DNA of 20,419 bases from an uncultured Clostridia bacterium (GCA_937912175.1 CALDOU010000022.1:1-20419), one strand, 5' to 3'. Counted from the first letter of the stretch, positions 1 through 7,707 are shown. Notes: a model not told the origin generated them from the letters alone. Program-made: numbers and translations.

Positions 1-7
1 TTCTTAT

Positions 8-748
8 TTATATAAAAAATCCACCATTTATATTTATTATTTCACCCGTAATAAAATCCGACTCCGAGCCGGCCAAAAATAAAGCCAAATTTGCAACGTC
101 TTGCGGAGTACCGATTTTTGTACAAGGTGTTTTTTCCAAAATATTTTTTATATCTTCCGGTGTTAAATTGGAGTTCATTTCAGTGTCTATCACTCCCGGA
201 TTAATGCAATTAACTTGAATGGATGAAGGTCCCAACTCTTTTGCAAGAGCTTTTGTAAAACCTATTACCGCCGCCTTAGAAGCCGAATAATGCACCTCAC
301 ATGCTCCTCCGGTCACTCCCCAAACGGAAGATACATTTATAATTTTTCCCCTATGATTTTTAAGCATATGCTTAACTACCGGCTTAGTACAATTAAACAT
401 TCCGTGAATGTTAACATCAAACATATTTTTCCAATCCGATTCAGTTATATCGGTAAATAACTTTTGTTGAGAAATTCCTGCATTATTTATCAAAACATCA
501 ATATTTCCAAATTCTTCCAACGCTTTGTTTATCAGATATTCCGCTTCTTCAAATTTGGAAATATCAGCTTTAAGCGCAATGGAAGTTCCTCCGTTCGACC
601 TTATTTTACCCAGCAAATCCAAAGCCTGTTTTTCTGAATTATTATAATTTATAACAACATTATAACCTCGCAAAGCAAAGCTTTCCGCTATAGAAGCTCC
701 TATTCCGCGGGATGAACCGGTTATCACAACGGTTTTTTTCTTGTTCAT
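8..748 (-). CDS. SDR-family oxidoreductase, FabG-like (3-oxoacyl-ACP reductase type)
   Basis: A 246-residue classical short-chain dehydrogenase/reductase, probably cytosolic and NAD(P)H-dependent. Visible motifs are the nucleotide-binding TGSSRGIG (10-17), NNAG (88-91), a serine pair (140-141) before the active site, and the catalytic Y154-S-A-S-K158. The length and the C-terminal GG-F-I ending are typical of FabG-like reductases, which reduce a beta-keto group to a hydroxyl. FabG itself normally lies among fatty-acid synthesis genes, and none are here, so a different carbonyl substrate is quite possible. It is the last visible gene of a minus-strand run after the flavin reductase-like gene, 18 bases downstream of that gene's stop. 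The ATG at 748 has an AAGGA-type ribosome site about 12 bases upstream, and an in-frame TGA just before it rules out a longer start. Family assignment is firm; substrate is unknown. Confidence 0.9.
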   Translation of the reverse strand: MNKKKTVVITGSSRGIGASIAESFALRGYNVVINYNNSEKQALDLLGKIRSNGGTSIALKADISKFEEAEYLINKALEEFGNIDVLINNAGISQQKLFTDITESDWKNMFDVNIHGMFNCTKPVVKHMLKNHRGKIINVSSVWGVTGGACEVHYSASKAAVIGFTKALAKELGPSSIQVNCINPGVIDTEMNSNLTPEDIKNILEKTPCTKIGTPQDVANLALFLAGSESDFITGEIININGGFFI

Positions 749-766
749 TTTTTGTCAACATCCTTT

Positions 767-1279
767 TTAGTTATCTTCTTTTATCAAACATTTCTCGATT
801 TCGCCAATATACATTTTATGATAATCTTTAAGCTCATAATTATTTTCAAGATCAGAGTCAACAAAACATTCGGGGTCTATAAACCGGTTATAAATTTTTT
901 TACAAATAAAAACCATATTCGCTTGTTCAAAATATGGCGCCTTTTGATCATATAAAATTTTAAGCCCCGTTTTTTGAATTTTATCTACATCTCTTCCTGA
1001 GTTTTTTCCGCAAAACACAAGTTTGTCTTTATGTTCAAAAGGGAAAAAACACAGCGAATAATAATCATTTTTCTCAATAAACTCAAAAGTATATCTTTGA
1101 GGGCGCACAAAAGCCACAGCTATATTTTTGTTCCAAAGCACCCCCATAGCTCCCCAACTTGCGGTCATTGTGTTGCATTTTTCTTTATCTCCGGCAGTAA
1201 TAAGCATCCAATCGTTTCCTATTTTTGAAAAAGGATTGAATTTAATTTCTTCTCTCATGTTTATTTCTTTAAAAATCAT
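767..1279 (-). CDS. Flavin reductase-like (FMN-binding split-barrel) protein
   Basis: A 170-residue protein resembling the flavin reductase-like split-barrel family common in anaerobic clostridia. The N-terminal stretch with TASWGAMG (around residues 40-47), followed by a strand with VRPQRYT and a later KNSGRDVDK segment, is the pattern of this family, in which FMN is bound in a small beta-barrel. Members transfer electrons between NAD(P)H and flavin or act as small redox flavoproteins, and exact substrates are usually unknown. The start at 1279 is chosen because AAAGGAG (1295-1289) lies 9 bases upstream; the second ATG eight codons in has no such site. It sits 30 bases after the M50 protease gene and 18 bases before the SDR gene, within a run that begins with the NADPH-handling nfnAB pair, so a redox role is plausible. 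Family call by eye; no catalytic residue can be named with certainty. Confidence 0.75.
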   Translation of the reverse strand: MIFKEINMREEIKFNPFSKIGNDWMLITAGDKEKCNTMTASWGAMGVLWNKNIAVAFVRPQRYTFEFIEKNDYYSLCFFPFEHKDKLVFCGKNSGRDVDKIQKTGLKILYDQKAPYFEQANMVFICKKIYNRFIDPECFVDSDLENNYELKDYHKMYIGEIEKCLIKEDN

Positions 1280-1309
1280 TATTAATTACTCCTTTAATAA
1301 TATAAAATA

Positions 1310-1912
1310 TTAAAATATATCTTCCTTAAAAAGAATATATGATATAAAATAACAAGATATCAACAGCAAAGAAAAATTATAATTTGAATTTAGCAAAATA
1401 AAAAAACTTAAAATAAAAACGGGAAAAATCAAAATCAACGAAATGATATTATATATTTTTTGAGCTTTGCTAAAATCATATTTTTGATTTAATATAATTA
1501 AAAATATTTGTCCGCCGTCAAGGTTTAAAATCGGCAACAAATTTATAATACCGATAAATAAGTTTTGATAAGCTATTATCTTAGCAAGAGCATTTCCGAA
1601 AAATAAAAATCTAAAAATAAAATAAATAAAAATATTAACAAAAGAACCGCTTAGCAAAATAACTATCAATTTTAAATCGCTTAATTTGTTAAATTCACTT
1701 ACAAATATATCCGTATTTACACATCCGAAATTTATAGATTTTATGGGACACCCTAACTTTTTCATTGCAAATAAATGCCCGCATTCATGAAAAACGGAAA
1801 ATATCACTGCGTAAAATGACAGCCCGGATTTATCTGCAACAAGCATAAAAGTGATTAAAGCCAAAAAACAAAAATTCAACTTCAGTTTACAATTTTTAAT
1901 TGTGAATTCTAT
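1310..1912 (-). CDS. Short M50-family (SpoIVFB-like) intramembrane metalloprotease, probable ATA start
   Basis: A 200-residue, very hydrophobic membrane protein with both signatures of site-2-type zinc proteases. HECGH (42-46) is the HExxH zinc site inside the first or second membrane helix, and NLDGG (130-134) supplies the third ligand. SpoIVFB proteins cleave pro-sigma factors or other membrane substrates within the bilayer. This one ends just after its last membrane segment, so it lacks the C-terminal CBS domain of Bacillus SpoIVFB, and no spoIVFA partner is adjacent. Substrate and link to sporulation are therefore open. The first conventional start is TTG at 1879, which has no ribosome site and would drop the short N-terminal lead (IEFTIKNCKLKL). 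The ATA at 1912 lies 7 bases after AGGGGG and is preferred here; if it is rejected the gene runs 1310-1879. It begins 18 bases after nfnB. Confidence 0.8.
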   Translation of the reverse strand: MEFTIKNCKLKLNFCFLALITFMLVADKSGLSFYAVIFSVFHECGHLFAMKKLGCPIKSINFGCVNTDIFVSEFNKLSDLKLIVILLSGSFVNIFIYFIFRFLFFGNALAKIIAYQNLFIGIINLLPILNLDGGQIFLIILNQKYDFSKAQKIYNIISLILIFPVFILSFFILLNSNYNFSLLLISCYFISYILFKEDIF

Positions 1913-1919
1913 GTTTTTT

Positions 1920-1925
1920 CCCCCT
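1920..1925 (-). promoter_or_regulatory. Ribosome binding site deciding the ATA start of the M50 gene
   Basis: AGGGGG on the minus strand (1925 to 1920) pairs with the anti-Shine-Dalgarno UCCUCC with a single G-U wobble. Seven bases separate it from ATA (1912-1910). The next usable near-cognate codons, ATT, CTG and TTG, lie 19 or more bases away. It sits between the nfnB stop codon and the protease gene. Confidence 0.55.
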
Positions 1926-1930
1926 GAAAA

Positions 1931-3346
1931 TTATTTGTTTACGGTTTTCTTGCTTTTTAAGTCCTTATCTATTTGATATGCCGCTTTTTTACCGGCTCCC
2001 ATGGCAAGGATAACCGTTGCTGCACCTGTAACTATATCACCGCCTGCGTATACATTTTCACGAGACGTTCTCATGGTTTCGGGGTCAATAATTATTCTTC
2101 CTCTTTCATCAAACTCTATGCCGGAATCGGAATCTTTAATAATGGGATTTGGGGTGTTTCCGACAGCAACAATTACGGTATCGGCTTTTATTTTGAATTT
2201 TTCATCAGAAAGCGGGACTACAGATTTCCTACCCGAAGCATCAGGTTCGCTCAGCTTCATTTTTAAATACTCCGCACCCTCAACTTTACCGTTTGACCCA
2301 AAATATCCAACCGGATTGCTTAAAAACAAAAATTTTATTCCCTCTTCTTTTGCGTGTTTTACCTCATCTTTTCGTGCCGGCATTTCATCCTCGGTACGTC
2401 TATATACTACAGTAACTGTTTCGGAGCCTATTCTTTTAGCACATCTGGCGGCATCCATCGCAACATTTCCGCCACCTATTATAAGAGTGTGTCTTGGCTT
2501 AACGATAGGGGTATCATATTCTTCTTTATAGGCTTTCATTAAATTTATTCTTGTTAAAAATTCATTAGCTGAGTAAATACCGGACATAGACTCACCCGGT
2601 ATATTCATAAAGTTCGGAAGTCCCGCCCCGGAAGAAATATAAATCGCCTTATATCCCTGTGAAAAAAGGTCACCTAACGACAATGATTTTCCTACAATTA
2701 TATCTTTACAAATTTCAACATTTTTGTTTTTTAAATTTTCGATTTCATAATTAAGAACCCTTCTTGGTAAACGAAATTCGGGAATTCCATAAGATAAAAC
2801 CCCGCCCGGAGAATGCAAAGCTTCAAAAATGGTTACTTTATATCCTAAATTTGCCAATTCGCACGCGCATGTAAGCCCCGACGGTCCGGAACCCACCACT
2901 GCTATTTTATGCTGCTTATCATTTAAAGTATTATTTGATATTTTTAAATTTTTAATATTGTTTTCAGCAATAAATTTATCCGCCGCATATCTTTCCAATC
3001 GTCCTATTGAAACAGGCTCGCCCGTTTTACCTTTTACACATCGTGCTTCACACTGCTTTTCTTGTGGACAAACTCTTCCGCAAATAGCAGGAAATGAATT
3101 GCTCTTTAAAATAACTTTATAAGCTTCCTCCTCATTGCCTTCCCGTATACATTTTATAAAATCGGGAATCTGAACCCCTACGGGGCATCCACTTACACAA
3201 GGCTTGGCTTTGCAATTAAGGCATCTTGAAGCCTCGCTCACTGCGCTTTTATCATCAAATCCCAATTCAACCTCATCAAAATTTTTAATTCTTTCTTCGG
3301 GAGGTAAAGTCGGCATTACTTCTTTAAATTTACTTTTATTTATCAT
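1931..3346 (-). CDS. nfnB: NADH-dependent reduced ferredoxin:NADP+ oxidoreductase subunit B (GltA-like flavoprotein)
   Basis: A 471-residue large subunit of the electron-bifurcating transhydrogenase NfnAB, which couples NADPH oxidation to reduction of NAD+ and ferredoxin in the cytosol, and the reverse. Domains in order: an N-terminal double 4Fe-4S region with C42/C45/C50/C54 and C89/C93/C99/C103; an FAD-binding VGSGPSG (151-157); a GGVLSYGIPEFRLP segment; an NADPH-binding Rossmann motif IIGGGNVAMDAA (about 290-300); and a closing flavin motif NVYAGGD. The fold is shared with the glutamate synthase small subunit (GltD/GltA). The immediate upstream partner is an NfnA-type protein and no glutamate synthase large subunit is near, which points to Nfn. 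The ATG at 3346 follows AAGGGTG; only 3 bases separate it from the nfnA stop, so the two are probably translationally coupled. Confidence 0.93.
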   Translation of the reverse strand: MINKSKFKEVMPTLPPEERIKNFDEVELGFDDKSAVSEASRCLNCKAKPCVSGCPVGVQIPDFIKCIREGNEEEAYKVILKSNSFPAICGRVCPQEKQCEARCVKGKTGEPVSIGRLERYAADKFIAENNIKNLKISNNTLNDKQHKIAVVGSGPSGLTCACELANLGYKVTIFEALHSPGGVLSYGIPEFRLPRRVLNYEIENLKNKNVEICKDIIVGKSLSLGDLFSQGYKAIYISSGAGLPNFMNIPGESMSGIYSANEFLTRINLMKAYKEEYDTPIVKPRHTLIIGGGNVAMDAARCAKRIGSETVTVVYRRTEDEMPARKDEVKHAKEEGIKFLFLSNPVGYFGSNGKVEGAEYLKMKLSEPDASGRKSVVPLSDEKFKIKADTVIVAVGNTPNPIIKDSDSGIEFDERGRIIIDPETMRTSRENVYAGGDIVTGAATVILAMGAGKKAAYQIDKDLKSKKTVNK

Positions 3347-3349
3347 AAA

Positions 3350-4186
3350 TTAAACACCCTTATACAAATTACAATATTTTTCTTTGGCTATATGTTCTTC
3401 ACTGCAAAAAGTACGACTTCTTGCGATTGCCTCACTAAAATCAATTTTGTGTCCATCAAAATCCGGACCGTCTACACATGCAAATTTAACTTTTCCGTCA
3501 ACAGTAAGCCTGCAACCCCCACACATTCCCGTGCCATCAATCATAATTGCAGTCATGCTCACTATTGTTTTTATATTAAACTTTTCTGTAATATCGCATA
3601 CCGCTTTCATCATTGGCAACGGTCCAATCGCAATTACAACATCATATTTTTCGTCTTTTTCAAGCACTTTTAATAACGCATCGGTAACGAACCCTTTTTT
3701 ACCGTTTGAACCGTCATCAGTCACAACTTCAAACAAGTCGGCTATGTCTTTCATTTCTTTTTCTAAAATAATAATATCCTTATTTCTAAAACCAGATATA
3801 ATTGTGGTATAAGCATCCTGTAATTTCAAAGCCTTAGCCAAAGGATACGCAATTGCACTTCCTACTCCGCCGGAAACAACTATTGCTTTTTTATAATCTT
3901 TCAAATCGGATTTTTTTCCAAGCGGTCCCACTATATCGGAAATATATTCTCCTTTATTTTTTGCATCCAGCTTTAAAGTGGTGACTCCTACTTTTTGATA
4001 AATTATATCAATAGTACCCTTTTCACGATCAAAATCAAAAACCGTTAAAGGAATTCTTTCTCCAAAGTCATCTACCCTTAAAATAATAAATTGACCGGGA
4101 AATATGTTTTTAGCAATATTCGAAGCTTCTAAAGTCATTTTCGAAACATCTTTATTAAGTACTGTTTTATTTAAAATTTTAAACAT
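3350..4186 (-). CDS. nfnA: NADH-dependent reduced ferredoxin:NADP+ oxidoreductase subunit A
   Basis: A 278-residue small subunit of the NfnAB complex, carrying one FAD, one 2Fe-2S cluster and the NAD(H) site. It belongs to the ferredoxin-NADP reductase superfamily shared with dihydroorotate dehydrogenase subunit PyrK and sulfide dehydrogenase SudB. Visible features are the FAD-binding R44-I-P-L-T, the nucleotide-binding VSGGVGSAIAYP (104-115), and the C-terminal cluster segment with C222, C225 and C237 followed by DGPDFDGH (239-246), a typical NfnA/SudB ending. PyrK is unlikely because no pyrD is adjacent and nfnB follows by 3 bases. The ATG at 4186 has GGTGA 8 bases upstream; a TTG directly before it is less likely. 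It is the first gene after the hairpin at 4248-4278, so it should open its own transcript, but I could not pick a convincing promoter. Confidence 0.92.
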   Translation of the reverse strand: MFKILNKTVLNKDVSKMTLEASNIAKNIFPGQFIILRVDDFGERIPLTVFDFDREKGTIDIIYQKVGVTTLKLDAKNKGEYISDIVGPLGKKSDLKDYKKAIVVSGGVGSAIAYPLAKALKLQDAYTTIISGFRNKDIIILEKEMKDIADLFEVVTDDGSNGKKGFVTDALLKVLEKDEKYDVVIAIGPLPMMKAVCDITEKFNIKTIVSMTAIMIDGTGMCGGCRLTVDGKVKFACVDGPDFDGHKIDFSEAIARSRTFCSEEHIAKEKYCNLYKGV

Positions 4187-4247
4187 CAATTAATTCACCA
4201 ACCTTAAAAAAATATTACCAAAAAACAAAACATTTTACTATACCAAA

Positions 4248-4278
4248 AAATACCCACCGGTTACTTCAGTGAGTATTT
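4248..4278 (-). terminator. Rho-independent terminator after the TPM-domain gene
   Basis: Minus-strand RNA forms a 10-base-pair stem, AAATACTCAC with GTGGGTATTT, around an 11-base loop, followed by a run of T. The one imperfect pair is G-U in minus-strand RNA but a C-A mismatch on the plus strand, so the structure is built for minus-strand transcripts. It closes the SPFH/zinc-ribbon/TPM operon and insulates nfnAB. Confidence 0.85.
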
Positions 4279-4371
4279 TTATTTCATCAAATGTAATTTA
4301 TTTTCTGTAATTAAAATTCATCATAACTTTTATAAAACAATTTCAAATTTATTTTCAGATTAATAAATCAA

Positions 4372-5175
4372 CTAAAATTTACCGCTTGATCCACCGTGAG
4401 ACCTGCCGGAAGAACCAAAATGAGTACTGCTGCCCGATGACTTTTTGGCCTTCGGCGTTTTAGTTAATGTATTATAAAGAAATACGTCATTTGAACGTTC
4501 GACTTTTAAACTTTCTTTACGAAGGTAATCCTCTGCCCCCGCTTTTTTTACAACGGTTTTTAGTTTGTTTTTCATTTTATTTGTAATTAAAAACGCAACA
4601 AATAACCCAATGCCAACAGAAGCAGGTATCCACCAAAGCGGTAAGGGCTCTTTCGGTAAATTACCGTTATCATATGGTTTTCCGGTTTTGGCTTGTGTAA
4701 TAAATTCATCACACAAATCCGCAAAAGTATTAAAAGCTTTTGCGTAATTTTTTTTGCTCAAATAAGGTTTAAATTTATTGGATATATACTTTAACCCCGC
4801 ATCGGTAAAAGCTGTAATGCCATATCCGGTAGTAGAAATATGCCAATCACGTTTTTCCATAGATACCAGCAGTAATATACCGCTTTTATCGGCACCCATT
4901 CCGTAATCATGATAATCATAATAATCATCCGCATATGCAGTCACGCTTTTTCCGTCTAATGAAGGAACGGTCACGATCACCACATCACTGTTTTGACGCT
5001 CACTGATTTCATTAAGCCTGTTTATTAATTGTGCTTCTTCCGAACCGTTCAATAAATTTGCGCTATCTACCACACGAGCATCATGCGCTGCAAAATTTAA
5101 ATTAAATGCACAAAAGACAAATGCGCAAAACACAATCGACAATAAAAATTGTAATTTGTTTTTTTTCATTATCAT
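4372..5175 (-). CDS. TPM-domain membrane protein (YgcG / B. subtilis YdjH-like)
   Basis: A 267-residue exported, membrane-anchored protein. A basic start and hydrophobic stretch (about 3-28) form a signal peptide. The TPM domain follows (about 30-160), recognisable from the DSANLLN opening, the SDVVIVTV strand, the DYYDYHDYGMG segment and the GILLLVSMEKRDWHIS strand. A membrane helix lies near 180-200, then a basic cytoplasmic stretch and a low-complexity tail rich in Ser, Gly and His, common in YgcG-type proteins. TPM domains are extracytoplasmic; some are acid phosphatase-like, but most are of unproven activity. It is 10 bases after the zinc-ribbon membrane gene and last in the trio with the SPFH protein. 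This matches ydjG-ydjH-ydjI content in B. subtilis, tied there to PspA and membrane stress. The ATG at 5175 is 6 bases after GGGAG; a GTG one codon upstream is too close. Confidence 0.85.
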   Translation of the reverse strand: MIMKKNKLQFLLSIVFCAFVFCAFNLNFAAHDARVVDSANLLNGSEEAQLINRLNEISERQNSDVVIVTVPSLDGKSVTAYADDYYDYHDYGMGADKSGILLLVSMEKRDWHISTTGYGITAFTDAGLKYISNKFKPYLSKKNYAKAFNTFADLCDEFITQAKTGKPYDNGNLPKEPLPLWWIPASVGIGLFVAFLITNKMKNKLKTVVKKAGAEDYLRKESLKVERSNDVFLYNTLTKTPKAKKSSGSSTHFGSSGRSHGGSSGKF

Positions 5176-5185
5176 CACTTACTCC

Positions 5186-6274
5186 CTACATAAAAAAATT
5201 AATCAGCCATGCCAAAGTGTAAGTCAACGCACTAATACCAACTGCAAGTCCACACAACCATGCAAAATATGCTTTTTTATTTACCGGCAAATTTCCCACA
5301 AATTTTCCTGTTTGTCCGTTCATTGCAAAAGTATATTTTTCATTATTCCATGTGGTATTTAAAATCCACACGGGATATAAAGCGTACTTTGCGGTTCCGT
5401 TATGTAATTTAACACTACTGTATTCGGGAACAACAGTCATATAATTTTTAACAGTAGAAGCAAATGCATCTTCTGTGCTTTTTTTAACCCGTTTATTAGC
5501 GTGTTCAATACTTTGTTCAGCATTAACATCATATTTATCGGCCAAATATCCGGCTAAATATGCAGTTTGAAAATCAACAACATCTTTAAAATCAAAAGGC
5601 TCAATGGACTCCATTAAATCATCTTCCATTTTACTTGAACCATCTACGGGAATATTATCAAAACTTACCTTTCCCGAACGGGTGACACAATAGTGCGAAG
5701 TTCGGGTATAATTGTAATTCGAATCACTCCAAGTGGAAACACGTGTGGCACGGTATCGTATATCCGCATCGGCTTCGGTACTGAAAAGCCAAAACGGAAC
5801 GTATATACCTTTGATTTCATCAATATGATTTTCATCTTTAAATATTTTAGGTAAAAGCCTTTTCCCGCTAATATGCTTGATTAAGCCTTCTTGCGCTGCT
5901 TTTTTATCTAATTTAAAAGGTATTACATAATCCGGTTTTAAATCTCCGGAAAAGTTACCTGCCACAACTACGGGATTATCACAAAACGGACAACTGGTAG
6001 CAGCGGTATTTTTATCTCCGACAATTTCCCCGCCGCATGATTTACATACATAAACAACCATATTTTCCGTTTCATCTTTGTTCCATTCTTGACCCGGATT
6101 TGCATCCCACTTCATATCATCCTTAGCTTTATTTTTTAATTCTTCATCATAAAATTTTAAGGTTTCCATTTCAAATTCAGTATCACAATACGGACACTTC
6201 ATTTTTTGAGAAGAACTGTCAAATTCAATCGAACCACTACAATTCGGACATTTATACTCAAGTAAATCAGACAT
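5186..6274 (-). CDS. Double zinc-ribbon protein with C-terminal membrane anchor (YdjG-like)
   Basis: A 362-residue protein starting with two zinc ribbons: C9/C12 with C27/C30, and C77/C80 with C95/C98. A soluble middle part contains the conserved-looking stretch FDFKDVVDFQTAYLAGYLAD, and a single membrane helix ends the protein (about 336-360), placing the bulk in the cytoplasm. Database relatives are sometimes mislabelled as primosomal helicase PriA or TFIIB-like because of the ribbons; no helicase motif is present. In B. subtilis the related YdjG works with YdjH and helps place PspA at the membrane. Here it lies between the SPFH gene (78 bases upstream) and the TPM gene (10 bases downstream), supporting a shared membrane-surface role. 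The ATG at 6274 is chosen because the upstream ATG at 6283 overlaps the ribosome site GGAG. Biochemical function is not established. Confidence 0.82.
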   Translation of the reverse strand: MSDLLEYKCPNCSGSIEFDSSSQKMKCPYCDTEFEMETLKFYDEELKNKAKDDMKWDANPGQEWNKDETENMVVYVCKSCGGEIVGDKNTAATSCPFCDNPVVVAGNFSGDLKPDYVIPFKLDKKAAQEGLIKHISGKRLLPKIFKDENHIDEIKGIYVPFWLFSTEADADIRYRATRVSTWSDSNYNYTRTSHYCVTRSGKVSFDNIPVDGSSKMEDDLMESIEPFDFKDVVDFQTAYLAGYLADKYDVNAEQSIEHANKRVKKSTEDAFASTVKNYMTVVPEYSSVKLHNGTAKYALYPVWILNTTWNNEKYTFAMNGQTGKFVGNLPVNKKAYFAWLCGLAVGISALTYTLAWLINFFM

Positions 6275-6352
6275 AATTTTCATCTCCGGTTGTTTTATTT
6301 TACCAATTAATTTTTAGTAATAATTTAAGACATTCAGTATATTCTAAAAAAA

Positions 6353-7660
6353 TTAAAAAGCATTTCCGCATTCAGGGCAAAACTTGGGTACGGAAGAGGT
6401 GTCTTGAGCTTCCCACCCACACTTTGAACATTTATTTGATTTTAAAGTTTCGGTTTTTTTGGAACCACAATTTCTACAAAATTTTCCTGAATTTTCTGTT
6501 CCGCAAGAACATTTCCATGATTGTAACTGCTGTTTTTCGGGTCTTTTATTTCCGCATTCAGGGCAAAACTTTCCAAAGTTTTCGGAACCACATGAACATT
6601 TCCAAGCCGATGACTTACTGTAACCTGCATCAGAACCGGTATTAGAAGCATTGTTATTGCCCATTGCAAATAAATTTTGAGCATTTACTCCGCCGGCGCT
6701 TTGAGCCATTCCCATCCCCATAAAACCGGTTATAGCACCCGCAGAATTCCCGGCTGCGGTTTTCATTGCATCGGATTGTGCACCAACCAAAGTAGCCGCC
6801 GCCATAGTGGGATCTCTCATAATTGCGTTTTTCTGCGCGTCTTTAATCATTTGAGCATCTTCATCGGTTAAAGTAATAGGATTCATAGCAACAGATACAA
6901 CAGCAAGACCACGCAATTCACCCCATTTTTTGGTTAACGCTGAATTCATTGCATCGGAAAGTTCTTCGGCGTGACCCGGAAGTGCACTTGGACGAATTTG
7001 TAATTCTGAAATTTTTGCAAATGCAGGTTGTAACGCTCCCACAAATTCCGTTTTAAGTTGACTGTCTATCTCTTCACGAGTATATTCTTTTTCTATATTT
7101 CCGCATACATTGGTATAAAAAAGTATAGGGTTGGTTATTTTATATGAATAAACACCACTGCATCTTACGGAAACATCTATATCTAACCCTATATTTTTAT
7201 CTACAACTCTGAAAGGAATAGGATTTGGAGTACCAAACTTATTATCCACCAACTCTTTTGTATTAATATAATAAACTCGTTGATCCTTTCCCGTATCTCC
7301 TCCATAAGCAAAGCGTTTTCCTATAGTTTGAAAAACTTTTTTTATGCCGTCACCAAGTTTTCCGGAAAAAATGCTGGGTTCTGTAGAAGAATCATAGGTA
7401 AACTCACCCGGTTCGGCACAAATTTCCACCACTTTTCCTTGTTCCACAATAATCATACACTGACCATCGGCAACAGCTATTCCTGAACCATTTGAAATAA
7501 TATTATCGTTTCCTTTGGTATTTGAAGATCTTCCGGATATTTGTTTTTGACCTTTTACCACCAAAACATCTTTGGATAAAGCGTCACAGTAAAAAAACTC
7601 TTTCCATTGGTCGGCAAGTGTCCCGCCTGTTGCACCTAACGCTGCTTTGATTAGTCCCAT
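6353..7660 (-). CDS. SPFH-domain protein with three C-terminal zinc ribbons (YdjI / virion-core-like)
   Basis: A 435-residue cytosolic, probably membrane-associated protein of the SPFH (stomatin/prohibitin/flotillin) superfamily, of the YdjI type often labelled virion core protein. The N-terminal two thirds carry the SPFH body, including IAVADGQCMIIVEQGKVVEI near residues 60-80 and a helical AMNSALTKKWGELRGL segment near 230. A Gly/Ala/Met-rich linker follows. Three zinc ribbons close the protein from about 355: two of the form CxC...CxxC and one CxxC...CxxC. SPFH proteins oligomerise into rings or scaffolds on membranes. It leads the trio with the zinc-ribbon and TPM membrane genes. The ATG at 7660 lies 7 bases after AAAGGGGA; the ATG at 7678 sits directly before this site and would be a false start. 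Two ribbons are near-duplicates at DNA level. Confidence 0.87.
   Translation of the reverse strand: MGLIKAALGATGGTLADQWKEFFYCDALSKDVLVVKGQKQISGRSSNTKGNDNIISNGSGIAVADGQCMIIVEQGKVVEICAEPGEFTYDSSTEPSIFSGKLGDGIKKVFQTIGKRFAYGGDTGKDQRVYYINTKELVDNKFGTPNPIPFRVVDKNIGLDIDVSVRCSGVYSYKITNPILFYTNVCGNIEKEYTREEIDSQLKTEFVGALQPAFAKISELQIRPSALPGHAEELSDAMNSALTKKWGELRGLAVVSVAMNPITLTDEDAQMIKDAQKNAIMRDPTMAAATLVGAQSDAMKTAAGNSAGAITGFMGMGMAQSAGGVNAQNLFAMGNNNASNTGSDAGYSKSSAWKCSCGSENFGKFCPECGNKRPEKQQLQSWKCSCGTENSGKFCRNCGSKKTETLKSNKCSKCGWEAQDTSSVPKFCPECGNAF
6362..6571 (-). repeat. Duplicated zinc-ribbon module inside the SPFH gene
   Basis: An identical 24-base string occurs at 6362-6385 and 6548-6571, encoding the KFCPECGN part of the third and first ribbons. 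The DNA just before the first and second ribbon knuckles (about 6475-6515 and 6565-6603) is also closely similar. This suggests internal duplication or gene conversion of ribbon units. Confidence 0.75.
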
Positions 7661-7707
7661 AAAATTATCCCCTTTCATTTTTTATTTATATTATAATTAT
7701 TTTTATT

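Noticed and set aside
2001..2531. 176-codon open frame on the plus strand opposite nfnB
   Set aside because: It lies fully antisense to a well-supported gene, has no ribosome site or recognisable motif, and reads as a shadow. The same applies to other long antisense frames such as 10996-11367 and 3384-3812.
1931..3346. Glutamate synthase small subunit (gltD)
   Set aside because: The fold matches, but the NfnA-type partner 3 bases upstream and the absence of a glutamate synthase large subunit favour NfnB.
3350..4186. Dihydroorotate dehydrogenase electron transfer subunit (pyrK)
   Set aside because: Same superfamily, but no pyrD or pyrimidine gene is near, and the DGPDFDGH ending with nfnB downstream fits NfnA.
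5186..6274. Primosomal helicase PriA-like or TFIIB-like protein
   Set aside because: Only the zinc ribbons resemble these; there are no helicase motifs and the protein ends in a membrane helix.
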